Assembly: GCF_943193045.1 (NCBI RefSeq)
Contig: NZ_CALPCN010000002.1
Span: forward strand, 186,001 to 250,000
Length of the DNA stretch: 64,000 nt
Direction: 5' to 3'
From: Pumilibacter muris
GTDB lineage: Bacteria; Bacillota; Clostridia; Christensenellales; Pumilibacteraceae
Below are positions 8,501 to 16,787 of this stretch, one piece after another. A program made the translations under genes and the position numbers. How positions within the stretch are numbered: position 1 is the stretch's first letter; every line of letters starts with the position of its first letter. A model generated the notes under the pieces. It ran no database searches. It was given only the letters and a program-made list of their open reading frames with translations, and had not been told where the DNA came from.

Positions 8501-11500
8501 TTACTTTTTGCCACAATCAACCAAAAATTTCGTAAGCTCTTCGGTTGCGTCCCGTCCTGTGAATTTCACGCGCACGTCTTTCGCCGAAAAAGACACTCCT
8601 TTTCCCGTTGCGATATAAGCCGAAACGTAGTCGGGCAAATCTTTAACCGACGAAAACGTAAGCTGCGCCGCATTCGAACGAATGTTCACGCTTGCCGCTC
8701 CCGCTTTTGCCGCAAGATTTTTGATTAGCGCCAAACGAACAAGGTTCACGGTAGGCTGAGGCGGCGCGCCGTATATATCGGCGACGTCCGATAGCAAACT
8801 GCGGCAATCGCTCTCGCTCGAAAGCTTAGCTATGCGTGCGTACAACCTAACTCGCCAATCTTTGTCGGCAACGTAACTTTCGGGAACGAACGCGTTGAAA
8901 TCGCAAGTAACCACAACGTCGTTTTTCTCCGCCGCCGCTTTTTCGCCGCGAAGCTCGTTTACGGCAGACTGCAAAATTTTGCAATACATGTCGTAGCCCA
9001 CTTTTTCTATATGCCCGTGCTGTTCTTTGCCGAGAATATTTCCCGCGCCGCGAATTTCAAGGTCGCGCATAGCTATTTTAAAACCGCTGCTCAATTCGGT
9101 GAACTGAGTAATAGCGTCAAGCCGTTTATACGCAGCCTCGCTGAGTATTTTCGACGGCTCGTAAGTAAAATATACATAGGCAAGGCGATTGCTTCTGCCT
9201 ACCCTGCCTCGCAGTTGATACATTTGCGACAGACCGAGCCTGTCGGAATCCACAACGAGCATAGTGTTCGCTCGCGGCATGTCTATTCCGTTTTCTATTA
9301 TTGTAGACGCCACAAGCACGTCGGCGTTGCCCGCCGCAAATTCTTCTATAACACGCCCGAGCGCGCCTTCGTCCATCTGCCCGTGAGCAACGCGCACTTT
9401 CGCTTCGGGAACAAGCGAAAGCACCGACGCGGCAAAACGGTCTATGTCGGCGACGCGGTTATACACCACGAACACCTGCCCGCCCCTGCCTATTTCTCGG
9501 TTGATTGCGTCGGCAACGAGAGCCTCGCTGTATTCGGTTACGAACGTTTGAACGGGCAGTCGGTCGGCGGGCGGAGTGTCGAGCACCGATATGTCGCGTA
9601 TGCCCGTCATAGACATATGAAGCGTTCGCGGAATGGGAGTTGCGGACAAACTCAACACGTTTACGTTCACTTTGAGTTTTTTGATTTTCTCTTTGTCGGC
9701 AACGCCGAAACGCTGTTCTTCGTCGAGTATCAAAAGCCCCAAATCGGCAAACTCAACGTCGTTGCTCAAAACGCGGTGAGTTCCGCAAACTATATCCGTT
9801 TTTCCGCTTTTCAACCCGCCGAGCGCCTCTTTTATTTGAGCTTGCGAATTCATTCGGGTTAAGCTCGCAACCTTTATGCCGAACTTTTCCATTCTCTCGC
9901 GCACGGTTTCGTAGTGCTGGTTCGAAAGAATGGTAGTCGGCGACACGAACGCCACCTGTTTGCCTTCGCAAATCACTTTAAACGCAAGCCTCATTGCCAC
10001 TTCGGTTTTGCCGAACCCTACGTCGCCGCACAACAGCCTGTCCATAATTTTGCCCGCTTTAAGGTCGGCAAGTCCGTCGCGCGTGGCAATCAGTTGGTCT
10101 TCGGTTTCGCTGTAAGGAAAATCCGCGCAAAATTCGTCTAAAAGCGAATCGTCTTGCGAATAGACGTGCCCCTTAGCTTCGGCTCGCTTGGCGTAAAGCT
10201 CCACAAGCCCGAGCGCCATGTCTTTTACCGAACGCTTAACTTTTTCGCACAGACGCGCAAATTCCGCGCCGCCTATTTTGCTCAGCTTAGGATGCTCGCT
10301 CGCAACAAGTTTGCTGAGGCTGTCTATATTCTCGATAGGCAAATACAGCCTGTCGCCGCCCGCATACACCACAACAACATAGTCGCGCTCGCTTCCGCTC
10401 AAATTTAACCTGCATATATTTTCGCACAATCCTATGCCGTGCACGCGGTGCACAACGTAGTCGCCCACTTCGGGCAGCACGAACGCGTCGCGCCCCGTGC
10501 GCTTAATAACCTTTTTAGCCGTGCGCTTCCCTATGTCGAGCGTGCCCACAACAACGGCGTCGCTTTCGAAAAAAGTTCCGCCGTGCGGCAAAAATTCGTC
10601 GAAAAGTTTCGCGCCGCCGCCTTTGCCGAGTTCGGAAAACATGTCGCGCAATTTTTCGCGCGCGGCGCTCGAACCGCACATTACGCTAACCGAATATCCC
10701 CTGCGCGTCCACATTTCAACATCGGCGGCAAACGCGGGAAGGTCGCGCGAATAGTCGGGAATATCCGCAGATTTAAAATTAAACAGTTTTTCGGGGTTGA
10801 ACAGCCTGTTGTTTCCGTTCACGCGGTGAAAAGCCAAAAGCCCCGCGCCGCAGTCTGTTTGCGCGCAGTCGTAAAGGGACTTTTCGCAAAACAAAAAAGT
10901 GTCGCCGCCCGAAAGCAAACTTTTAAACCGAGCAAGGTGTTCGCTGCGCAATACCGTCACATTGTCGGCAACGCTTTTGGCATCGTCGAAAACAACTATT
11001 TCGCCGTTAAAAAATTCACCGAAGCTCTCATGCGGGCAAAGCGGCAATAAGAACGAAAAACGCGCCGAGCGGTCGCCCTCGCAAAACATAAGTTCGGTTA
11101 CGCTCGCAACCGATTCAAGTCTTTGCGACTTATCCTTTGCCGAAAGTTTATTCGTTATTTTCCTTTCTTCGCCTAAGGGAACGAACACGTCGGTCGCGGG
11201 AAATATGCGCGCAACGTCAAGCGAGACGCGAGCCGTTTGTTCCGACGGGTCGAACGCGCGCACCGATTCCGCTTCGTCGCCGAAAAACTCTATTCTAACG
11301 CTGCGTTCGTCGCCTATGCTCCATACGTCTAAAATGTCGCCGCGCACAGCGAATTCTCCGCGCGCCGTAACCTGTTCGCAACGCTCGTAGCCGAGACGGG
11401 AAAGTTTGCCGCTAAGCGCGTTTAAATCGTATTCTTTGCCCCTTTCGATTTTAAGCGCTCCGCCGAGAAATTCTTTTTTTGGCGGGAAAAGTTCTATAAG

Positions 11501-11845
11501 CGCGGCGCTCGTTGCAACGAGTACGTCGGCGTTTCCCGCAAGAAACGACGCGGCGGCGGATAGGCGGGAAAAATCGTTGTCTTTCGACCTACTCACCGCG
11601 CAAGAAAGCATGTCGTCTTTTTGCGGCATAAACGCGGTTTTCAGTCCTAACGCGGAAAACTCCTCTTCGGCGTTACGCGCGGAAGATATGTCGGCGCACA
11701 CATACACGAAGCGTCCTAAAACCGCCGCCGCAATCATTTTGCCGAATTCGCGCATGCCGAAAGCCGACGCCTTACCGCCGCCGCGAACAAAATTCAGCAT
11801 TTCGGATAGCTCCCGCTTGGGGCTTATCAACTCTTCCGCTAACAT
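8501..11845 (-). CDS. mfd: Transcription-repair coupling factor
   Basis: ATP-dependent translocase that removes RNA polymerase stalled at lesions and recruits UvrA. Domains in order: UvrB-like N-terminal module (residues 1-about 350), RNA-polymerase-interacting domain with VGDYVVHRVHGIGL (about 460), RecG-like motor with Walker A GDVGFGKTEVA (about 605) and DEEQRFGV (about 708). The helicase C motif GRVGRSNR and a TRCF C-terminal domain complete it. At 1114 residues it is normal. AAGGA precedes the ATG. It sits downstream of pth, the usual Firmicutes arrangement, and shares the repair theme with uvrC upstream. Confidence 0.98.
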   Translation of the reverse strand: MLAEELISPKRELSEMLNFVRGGGKASAFGMREFGKMIAAAVLGRFVYVCADISSARNAEEEFSALGLKTAFMPQKDDMLSCAVSRSKDNDFSRLSAAASFLAGNADVLVATSAALIELFPPKKEFLGGALKIERGKEYDLNALSGKLSRLGYERCEQVTARGEFAVRGDILDVWSIGDERSVRIEFFGDEAESVRAFDPSEQTARVSLDVARIFPATDVFVPLGEERKITNKLSAKDKSQRLESVASVTELMFCEGDRSARFSFLLPLCPHESFGEFFNGEIVVFDDAKSVADNVTVLRSEHLARFKSLLSGGDTFLFCEKSLYDCAQTDCGAGLLAFHRVNGNNRLFNPEKLFNFKSADIPDYSRDLPAFAADVEMWTRRGYSVSVMCGSSAAREKLRDMFSELGKGGGAKLFDEFLPHGGTFFESDAVVVGTLDIGKRTAKKVIKRTGRDAFVLPEVGDYVVHRVHGIGLCENICRLNLSGSERDYVVVVYAGGDRLYLPIENIDSLSKLVASEHPKLSKIGGAEFARLCEKVKRSVKDMALGLVELYAKRAEAKGHVYSQDDSLLDEFCADFPYSETEDQLIATRDGLADLKAGKIMDRLLCGDVGFGKTEVAMRLAFKVICEGKQVAFVSPTTILSNQHYETVRERMEKFGIKVASLTRMNSQAQIKEALGGLKSGKTDIVCGTHRVLSNDVEFADLGLLILDEEQRFGVADKEKIKKLKVNVNVLSLSATPIPRTLHMSMTGIRDISVLDTPPADRLPVQTFVTEYSEALVADAINREIGRGGQVFVVYNRVADIDRFAASVLSLVPEAKVRVAHGQMDEGALGRVIEEFAAGNADVLVASTIIENGIDMPRANTMLVVDSDRLGLSQMYQLRGRVGRSNRLAYVYFTYEPSKILSEAAYKRLDAITQFTELSSGFKIAMRDLEIRGAGNILGKEQHGHIEKVGYDMYCKILQSAVNELRGEKAAAEKNDVVVTCDFNAFVPESYVADKDWRVRLYARIAKLSSESDCRSLLSDVADIYGAPPQPTVNLVRLALIKNLAAKAGAASVNIRSNAAQLTFSSVKDLPDYVSAYIATGKGVSFSAKDVRVKFTGRDATEELTKFLVDCGKK

Positions 11846-11970
11846 AATTTTTCCTTTTCCGTTCCCTTATTCGGCAACGAAGAATCGCCGACCTTTCGGT
11901 TACAAAAGGTCGGTTACATATAATCGATTAAAATAATAAGACTATCGGGATTTAAAAACCGCAGCCGAAT

Positions 11971-12492
11971 CTACAATCTTTCAATCCATTCGTCGCAAGC
12001 TTTTTCTATTGCTTCGCAAAGCGCGGGACGCTCGGCGCGAGGAACGTCTCCGAGAACGTAATCCGCAAGCGGAACGTTTTCGGGAGGGCGCCCTATACCT
12101 ATTCTAATGCGCGGAAAATTCTCCGTTCCGCACTCCGCCACAACATTGCGCATGCCGTTGTGCGTGCCGCCGCTTCCGCTCTGCCTAACTCGAACAGTTC
12201 CTTTCGGAATGTCTATATCGTCGAATATAACGGTAACGTCTTCGCTTTCGGCTTTGTATCGCGCCATAAGTTCTTTAACGGCGCGACCTGATAAGTTCAT
12301 ATAAGTAAGCGGTTTTGCAAGCACAACTTTTTCGCCGTTATACGAGCCTACGCCCGTAAGCGACGAACATTCTTTCGTTTTCAGTTTTATGCCGAGCCTG
12401 TCCGCAATACAATCAACCGCCAAAAAGCCCATATTGTGAAACGTATAGGCATACTTATCGCCAAAGTTCCCTAACCCCACCACTATCTTCAT
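11971..12492 (-). CDS. pth: Peptidyl-tRNA hydrolase
   Basis: Releases tRNA from peptidyl-tRNAs that drop off the ribosome. VVGLGNFGDKYAYTFHNMGF carries the conserved Asn and the catalytic His19; the usual TRHN reads TFHN here. PLTYMNLSG, the catalytic Asp region FDDIDIPKG and GGTHNGMRN are intact. At 173 residues it is slightly short at the C-terminus. It starts 7 bases after the stop of the DUF1858 gene without a clear ribosome site, suggesting translational coupling. mfd follows. Confidence 0.97.
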   Translation of the reverse strand: MKIVVGLGNFGDKYAYTFHNMGFLAVDCIADRLGIKLKTKECSSLTGVGSYNGEKVVLAKPLTYMNLSGRAVKELMARYKAESEDVTVIFDDIDIPKGTVRVRQSGSGGTHNGMRNVVAECGTENFPRIRIGIGRPPENVPLADYVLGDVPRAERPALCEAIEKACDEWIERL

Positions 12493-12499
12493 AGTTTAA

Positions 12500-12706
12500 T
12501 TACGAATTCTTTTCCACAAAATCGTTGAGCTTATCGAGCATTTCCTGCACGTCCACGCCGTGAGCGGCAGCCGCCTGAGCTACGGTTTCGCCGCGAGAAA
12601 CGGGGCAACCGAGACAGTGCATTCCGAATTCGAAAAACACCGGTCCGATGTCGGGCGCAAGTTGCAACACCTCGTAAATAAGCATATCTTCGGTAATCTT
12701 AGCCAT
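12500..12706 (-). CDS. Small DUF1858 protein with CxxC motif
   Basis: A 68-residue cytosolic protein of the DUF1858 family, whose members often sit near redox or hybrid-cluster proteins; the function is not established. MHCLGCPVSRGETVAQAA carries the paired cysteines C31 and C34, a possible metal or redox site. The start at 12706 (MAKITEDM) is chosen because AAGGAG lies 7 bases upstream, whereas the longer reading frame opens in A+T-rich leader sequence. It precedes pth. Confidence 0.88.
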   Translation of the reverse strand: MAKITEDMLIYEVLQLAPDIGPVFFEFGMHCLGCPVSRGETVAQAAAAHGVDVQEMLDKLNDFVEKNS

Positions 12707-12861
12707 AATTTTTCTCCTTTTTTTTATTGAACGAGCGTTTAATATGCCCGTCCCAAATTTATTTTGAGCTAACCTATTGTACTCCATTCGCAAAAATTTG
12801 TCAATCTTTTAAAATGCACGCTTCTCCTAGGCGGAAATTGCACATTGCAAACTGAGAGAAC

Positions 12862-14703
12862 TTATTTAACGTCTTTTTCGTTCGCGCGCGTCTTAAAATA
12901 TTCAACAACGCTCCTCGCCGACGCTTTGTCTATTCCCTCTATTGCGGTGAGAGTGGCTTCGTCGGCTTCTTTTATGTCGTTGAAATTAGGAAATGCCGCA
13001 AGCAAAATCTTAGCTTTGGTAGGGCCCACAAGCGGTATTTTTTCGAGCATTGAAATATAGCGCGACTTTCTTAGCGTTCTATGATACGTTATGGCAAAGC
13101 GGTGGGCTTCGTCTCGTATGCGCTGCAACAGTTTTAACGCGTTGTCCGACTTCGAGAGCAAAATAGGCTCGCTCGACCCCACAGTGAAAATTTCTTCCTC
13201 GCGCTTCGCAAGCCCCACCATTGGAATGTTGTAGCCGAGCGACGTCATTGCGGCGTGCGCGAAAGAAAGCTGACCTTTGCCGCCGTCTATAACTATGAGG
13301 TCGGGCAAATCGGAGAATTTTTCGTCGCCCGCTTTGGCGCGTTCGAAACGCCTTTTGAGCGTTTCTTCCATGCTCGCAAAGTCGTTTGCGCCCTCAACCG
13401 TTTTAATTTTGTATTTGCGGTAATCGGACTTGCTCGGCGCGCCGCCTATAAACACGACTTGGCTCGAAACTTTGTCTACCCCGCTGATATTGCTTATATC
13501 GTAGCACTCCATTCTGTGAGCGGACGGGATTCCGAGCACATTCGCCAAACGCTCGCACGCACCCGCCGTCATATCGGCTTTGCGCTTTTCTTCCGCCGAA
13601 CATTTGGATAAAAAGTCGGACGCATTTTGTTCGGCGCAAAGCAACAGCGACTTTTTTGTGCCGATTTTGGGAAAAACTATTTCGGGCTTTCTTCCGCAGA
13701 GAGAAGCAAGCGATTCTCCGAGCGCCGCCGCCGACTCAACTTCGTCGGGCAAACACACTTCGGGCGGAACAAACGAATCTTTGCGGTAATATTGCCCCAA
13801 AAATCCGAGCATAGTGTCGGAATACCCGAGCCCCGCGTCGGTAACGTAAAAATTGCGCACACCCATCATTTTGCCGCCGCGCACAAGGCACACGCTCACG
13901 GCGGCGCCCGAACCGTCCGACACATAGCCGAACAAATCTATATCCGAAATATTGCCGAGATTCGCAACGGTGCGCTCGTTAAGCTTTTTTAAAATAGCAA
14001 GTTGATTGCGGTAGGTAATAGCTCGCTCGAAATCTTCGTTTTCGGCGGCGCGCGCCATGCGCTCTTCGATTAGCTTTTCGGCGCCGTCGTCTTTGCCCGT
14101 TAAAAACGCAATAACGCGGTTCACCGTTTCGCGGTATTCCGCTTCCGTCACTCGCTCGGTGCAAGGCGCTTTGCACAGTCCTATAAAATAATCGAGGCAC
14201 TCGCGCGAGTTTTTGTTTACCTTCATTTTATTGCTGCATGTGCGCATTCCGTATGCCGTTTTAATTATGTTCACTACGTCGCGCACGCTTATGCCGTTAA
14301 AATACGGTCCGAAATAGCGCGCGCCGTCCTTTTTCAGCTTGCGCGTAACTTCGAGCGTGGGGAACGGCACCGACGTGTCTATTTTTATATACGGACTGTG
14401 CTTGTCGTCTTTTAATAAAATGTTGTATTTGGGCTTATGTTTTTTAACGAGGTTCGCTTCGAGTGTTAGCGCGTCTTTTTCGCTGAGCGTTATTATATAT
14501 TCGAAATCCGCAATATTATCTACCATCGCCTGCACTTTGGGAAGTTTGGGCGAATTGTTAAAATATTGACGCACGCGGTTGCGCAAAACAACGGCTTTTC
14601 CGATATAAATAATTTCCCCCGCCGCGTTTTTCATTATATACACGCCGGGATTTTCGGGAAGCGCTTTTATTTTTTCTTTAAGCAGTTCGCTGCGTTCAGC
14701 CAT
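12862..14703 (-). CDS. uvrC: UvrABC excinuclease subunit C
   Basis: Makes the dual incisions in nucleotide excision repair. The N-terminal GIY-YIG nuclease is clear (PGVYIMKNAAGEIIYIGKA, about residues 19-37). A UVR motif follows at about 195-230 (ERMARAAENEDFERAITYR). The RNase-H-like C-terminal nuclease starts around MECYDISNISG, and tandem helix-hairpin-helix motifs end the protein (PLVGPTKAKILLAAF, AIEGIDKASA). Length (613 residues) is normal. It is followed by DUF1858-pth-mfd, and preceded by a repeat-rich gap that separates it from queH. Confidence 0.98.
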   Translation of the reverse strand: MAERSELLKEKIKALPENPGVYIMKNAAGEIIYIGKAVVLRNRVRQYFNNSPKLPKVQAMVDNIADFEYIITLSEKDALTLEANLVKKHKPKYNILLKDDKHSPYIKIDTSVPFPTLEVTRKLKKDGARYFGPYFNGISVRDVVNIIKTAYGMRTCSNKMKVNKNSRECLDYFIGLCKAPCTERVTEAEYRETVNRVIAFLTGKDDGAEKLIEERMARAAENEDFERAITYRNQLAILKKLNERTVANLGNISDIDLFGYVSDGSGAAVSVCLVRGGKMMGVRNFYVTDAGLGYSDTMLGFLGQYYRKDSFVPPEVCLPDEVESAAALGESLASLCGRKPEIVFPKIGTKKSLLLCAEQNASDFLSKCSAEEKRKADMTAGACERLANVLGIPSAHRMECYDISNISGVDKVSSQVVFIGGAPSKSDYRKYKIKTVEGANDFASMEETLKRRFERAKAGDEKFSDLPDLIVIDGGKGQLSFAHAAMTSLGYNIPMVGLAKREEEIFTVGSSEPILLSKSDNALKLLQRIRDEAHRFAITYHRTLRKSRYISMLEKIPLVGPTKAKILLAAFPNFNDIKEADEATLTAIEGIDKASARSVVEYFKTRANEKDVK

Positions 14704-14740
14704 TTTCGAATTACCTTTCTAAACTACTTTTTTATGTTCG

Positions 14741-14830
14741 GGATTGCCGCGTCGGGCATAGCCCTCCTCGCAATGACCTTAGCCCCTAAGGCGGCAAAGA
14801 AGGGTTGCGGATTTTCGCAACAGTTGCCGA
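14741..14830. repeat. Partial copy of the interspersed stem-loop repeat (copy 4)
   Basis: Contains the module CCTAAGGCGG...GGGTTGCGGATTTTCGCAA (14785-14824), nearly identical to 40889-40927. Before it lies a CCGCGTCGGGC...CTCGCA stretch resembling 53640-53667. The downstream modules of the full copies are absent or very diverged, though CAAGTCGG...CGTAGCGCC text near 15020-15045 looks related. Confidence 0.7.
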
Positions 14831-15064
14831 GCACGCGACGGGAGTGTGCTTCCGCGCACTATGCGGAGAGGTTTACTGTCAGGCTCCGACAAAAAACGAA
14901 ACCGTTCGGTGGCGCAGTCGCGCAAAGAAAAAAGCTCAACGGCACGCAATCGGGAGTTAAGACGGGTTCAGAGAGGCGCAACAGTCGGCTCGCCGACGAG
15001 GGCGCGAATTTTACACTACGCAACCAAGTCGGCGTGCCGAACGTAGCGCCTATATGGGCTCGTA
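14831..15064. other. Gap between uvrC and queH, no gene seen
   Basis: About 230 bases with several short inverted repeats (for example GTGTGC...GCGCAC near 14849-14863) and degenerate text resembling the repeat family. No reading frame with a ribosome site or recognisable protein was found on either strand. Confidence 0.6.
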
Positions 15065-15622
15065 TTAGCTCCCGAACTCGCAACCGCAGTAGTTCTGCCG
15101 ATACACCCCGCACTCCCTGCTCCTTTGAACAGACAATAAAAAACCGTTTTCTTTTTTAAAGTCGTTCGGCAAAAACGGCACTCCGTACTTTTTAGCGAGG
15201 GCTTCTCCCGTTTCGTTTATAAAGCGGGCGTCTTTATGCGGACTGACGCTTAAAGTAGAGCAAAACAAATCCGCTTTAAGCTCCGCCGCTTTTTGCGCCG
15301 CGCGTTCCAACCTTAGCGCAATACAAGCTCTGCAACGGGCTCCGCCTTCGGGCTCGCTTTCAAGTCCGCGCGCAACCTGCAAAAACTCGTTGTGCTCGTA
15401 TTTTTCTATAATGGGCTCAACTCCGAGCTTACCAAATTGCTCCGCACGCAAAAAGTATTCCGCGCTTGTGTTTATATTCGGATTATAAAAATACGGCAAT
15501 ATATCAAAGCCGCCCAAGCGCGGCAAAACTCCAGCCGAACAAGGCGCGCAACAAACGTGCAACAAAAGCTTGCCGCCGAGAGCGCACTCTTTCATAAGTT
15601 TGTTGTAATCGGGAAAACGCAT
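15065..15622 (-). CDS. queH: Epoxyqueuosine reductase QueH
   Basis: Catalyses the last step of queuosine synthesis in organisms using the non-QueG enzyme (former DUF208). The iron-sulfur and metal cysteines are in place: LLLHVCCAPCSAGVL near the N-terminus (C24, C25, C28), RCRAC in the middle and CGVYRQNYCGC at the end. The start at 15622 (MRFPDYNKLMKE) fits family length (185 residues) and avoids overlapping prfA; a longer frame to 15697 would overlap prfA by 41 bases. It is co-directional with prfA. Confidence 0.9.
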   Translation of the reverse strand: MRFPDYNKLMKECALGGKLLLHVCCAPCSAGVLPRLGGFDILPYFYNPNINTSAEYFLRAEQFGKLGVEPIIEKYEHNEFLQVARGLESEPEGGARCRACIALRLERAAQKAAELKADLFCSTLSVSPHKDARFINETGEALAKKYGVPFLPNDFKKENGFLLSVQRSRECGVYRQNYCGCEFGS

Positions 15623-15656
15623 AAAGTTCCAACACTCCCCGCAACTGTGCTTTCCG

Positions 15657-16730
15657 CTATTCCTGCGAGCTTTCGAGTTTCGCCGTTTGGTCGGCAAGCC
15701 GCAACGCCTCTAACATTTCGTCTATGTTTCCGTCCATAAACGTGCCTATGCTGTAAATCGTCATTCCTATGCGGTGGTCGGTTACTCTGCCTTGCGGAAA
15801 GTTATAGGTGCGAATACGTTCGCTGCGGTCGCCCGTGCCCACCTGCATACGGCGGTTTTCGCTGTATTCGGCGTCGGCTTGCGAACGGTAATAATCGTTA
15901 AGCTTGCTTTTGAGCACCCGCATCGCTTTTTCGCGGTTTTTAATTTGACTACGCTCGTCTTGGCACTGCACAACTATACCCGTAGGCAAATGCGTCATGC
16001 GAACGGCGGAATCGGTTTTGTTAACGTGCTGACCGCCCGCGCCGCCACTGCGGTAGGTGTCTATTTTCAAATCCTTTTCGTTTATTTCCACAACCACGTC
16101 TTCCGCTTCGGGAAGCACCGCAACGGTAGCCGTTGAAGTGTGAATACGCCCCTGCGTTTCGGTTTCGGGCACGCGCTGAACGCGGTGCGCGCCGCTTTCG
16201 TATTTAAGCACGCGATACACGCTCTCGCCGGATATTTGAAACACCGCTTCTTTTATTCCGCCGAGCTCGGTTTCGTTCACGTCTATGTCTTCCACTTTCA
16301 TGCGGTGAGCCGCCGCCCACATTTTATACATGCGCACAAGCTCCGCCGCAAAAAGGTTCGCTTCTTCGCCGCCCGCGCCGCCGCGAATTTCAACAATAAC
16401 GTTCTTTTCGTCGTTGGGGTCGGTGGGCAAAAGCAAAATTTTGAGCTCTTCGGTAACTTTTTCAAGCTCCGCCTTTTTTTCTTCGAGTTCTTCTTTGGCA
16501 AGTTCGAGCATTTCGGGCTCGCGCTCGTTTTTAAGCATTTCAAGCGCGCCGTCTATGTCGGACTGCGTTTTAACAAGCCTGTCGTATGCCGAAACAATCG
16601 GTTCGAGCGACGAATGTTCTTTAACGAGACGCGTCCACTCCTTATTATCGGCAATCACTTCGGGCTGAATTATTTGCGCTCCGAGCGCTTCGTATTTTTC
16701 TTTTACGCTTTTTAATTTTTCGGTGTTCAT
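15657..16730 (-). CDS. prfA: Peptide chain release factor 1
   Basis: Recognises UAA and UAG. The codon-recognition tripeptide is PET in RVPETETQGRIHTS, as in Bacillus RF1. The catalytic GGQ is in RSGGAGGQHVNKTDSAV. An N-terminal coiled-coil domain covers about residues 1-100. Length (357) is normal. The PrmC methylase that modifies the GGQ glutamine is encoded just upstream in the fused gene, a classic neighbourhood. Confidence 0.98.
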   Translation of the reverse strand: MNTEKLKSVKEKYEALGAQIIQPEVIADNKEWTRLVKEHSSLEPIVSAYDRLVKTQSDIDGALEMLKNEREPEMLELAKEELEEKKAELEKVTEELKILLLPTDPNDEKNVIVEIRGGAGGEEANLFAAELVRMYKMWAAAHRMKVEDIDVNETELGGIKEAVFQISGESVYRVLKYESGAHRVQRVPETETQGRIHTSTATVAVLPEAEDVVVEINEKDLKIDTYRSGGAGGQHVNKTDSAVRMTHLPTGIVVQCQDERSQIKNREKAMRVLKSKLNDYYRSQADAEYSENRRMQVGTGDRSERIRTYNFPQGRVTDHRIGMTIYSIGTFMDGNIDEMLEALRLADQTAKLESSQE

Positions 16731-16787
16731 AAAAAGTTTTCCGTTTTTATTTTATATTTTCAAACCGCAAAAAATTATTTCTCTTCT

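Noticed and set aside
15622-15697. Longer queH start overlapping prfA, with an extra CGEC motif
   Set aside because: Would add residues not found in the family and overlap the end of prfA; kept the shorter start.
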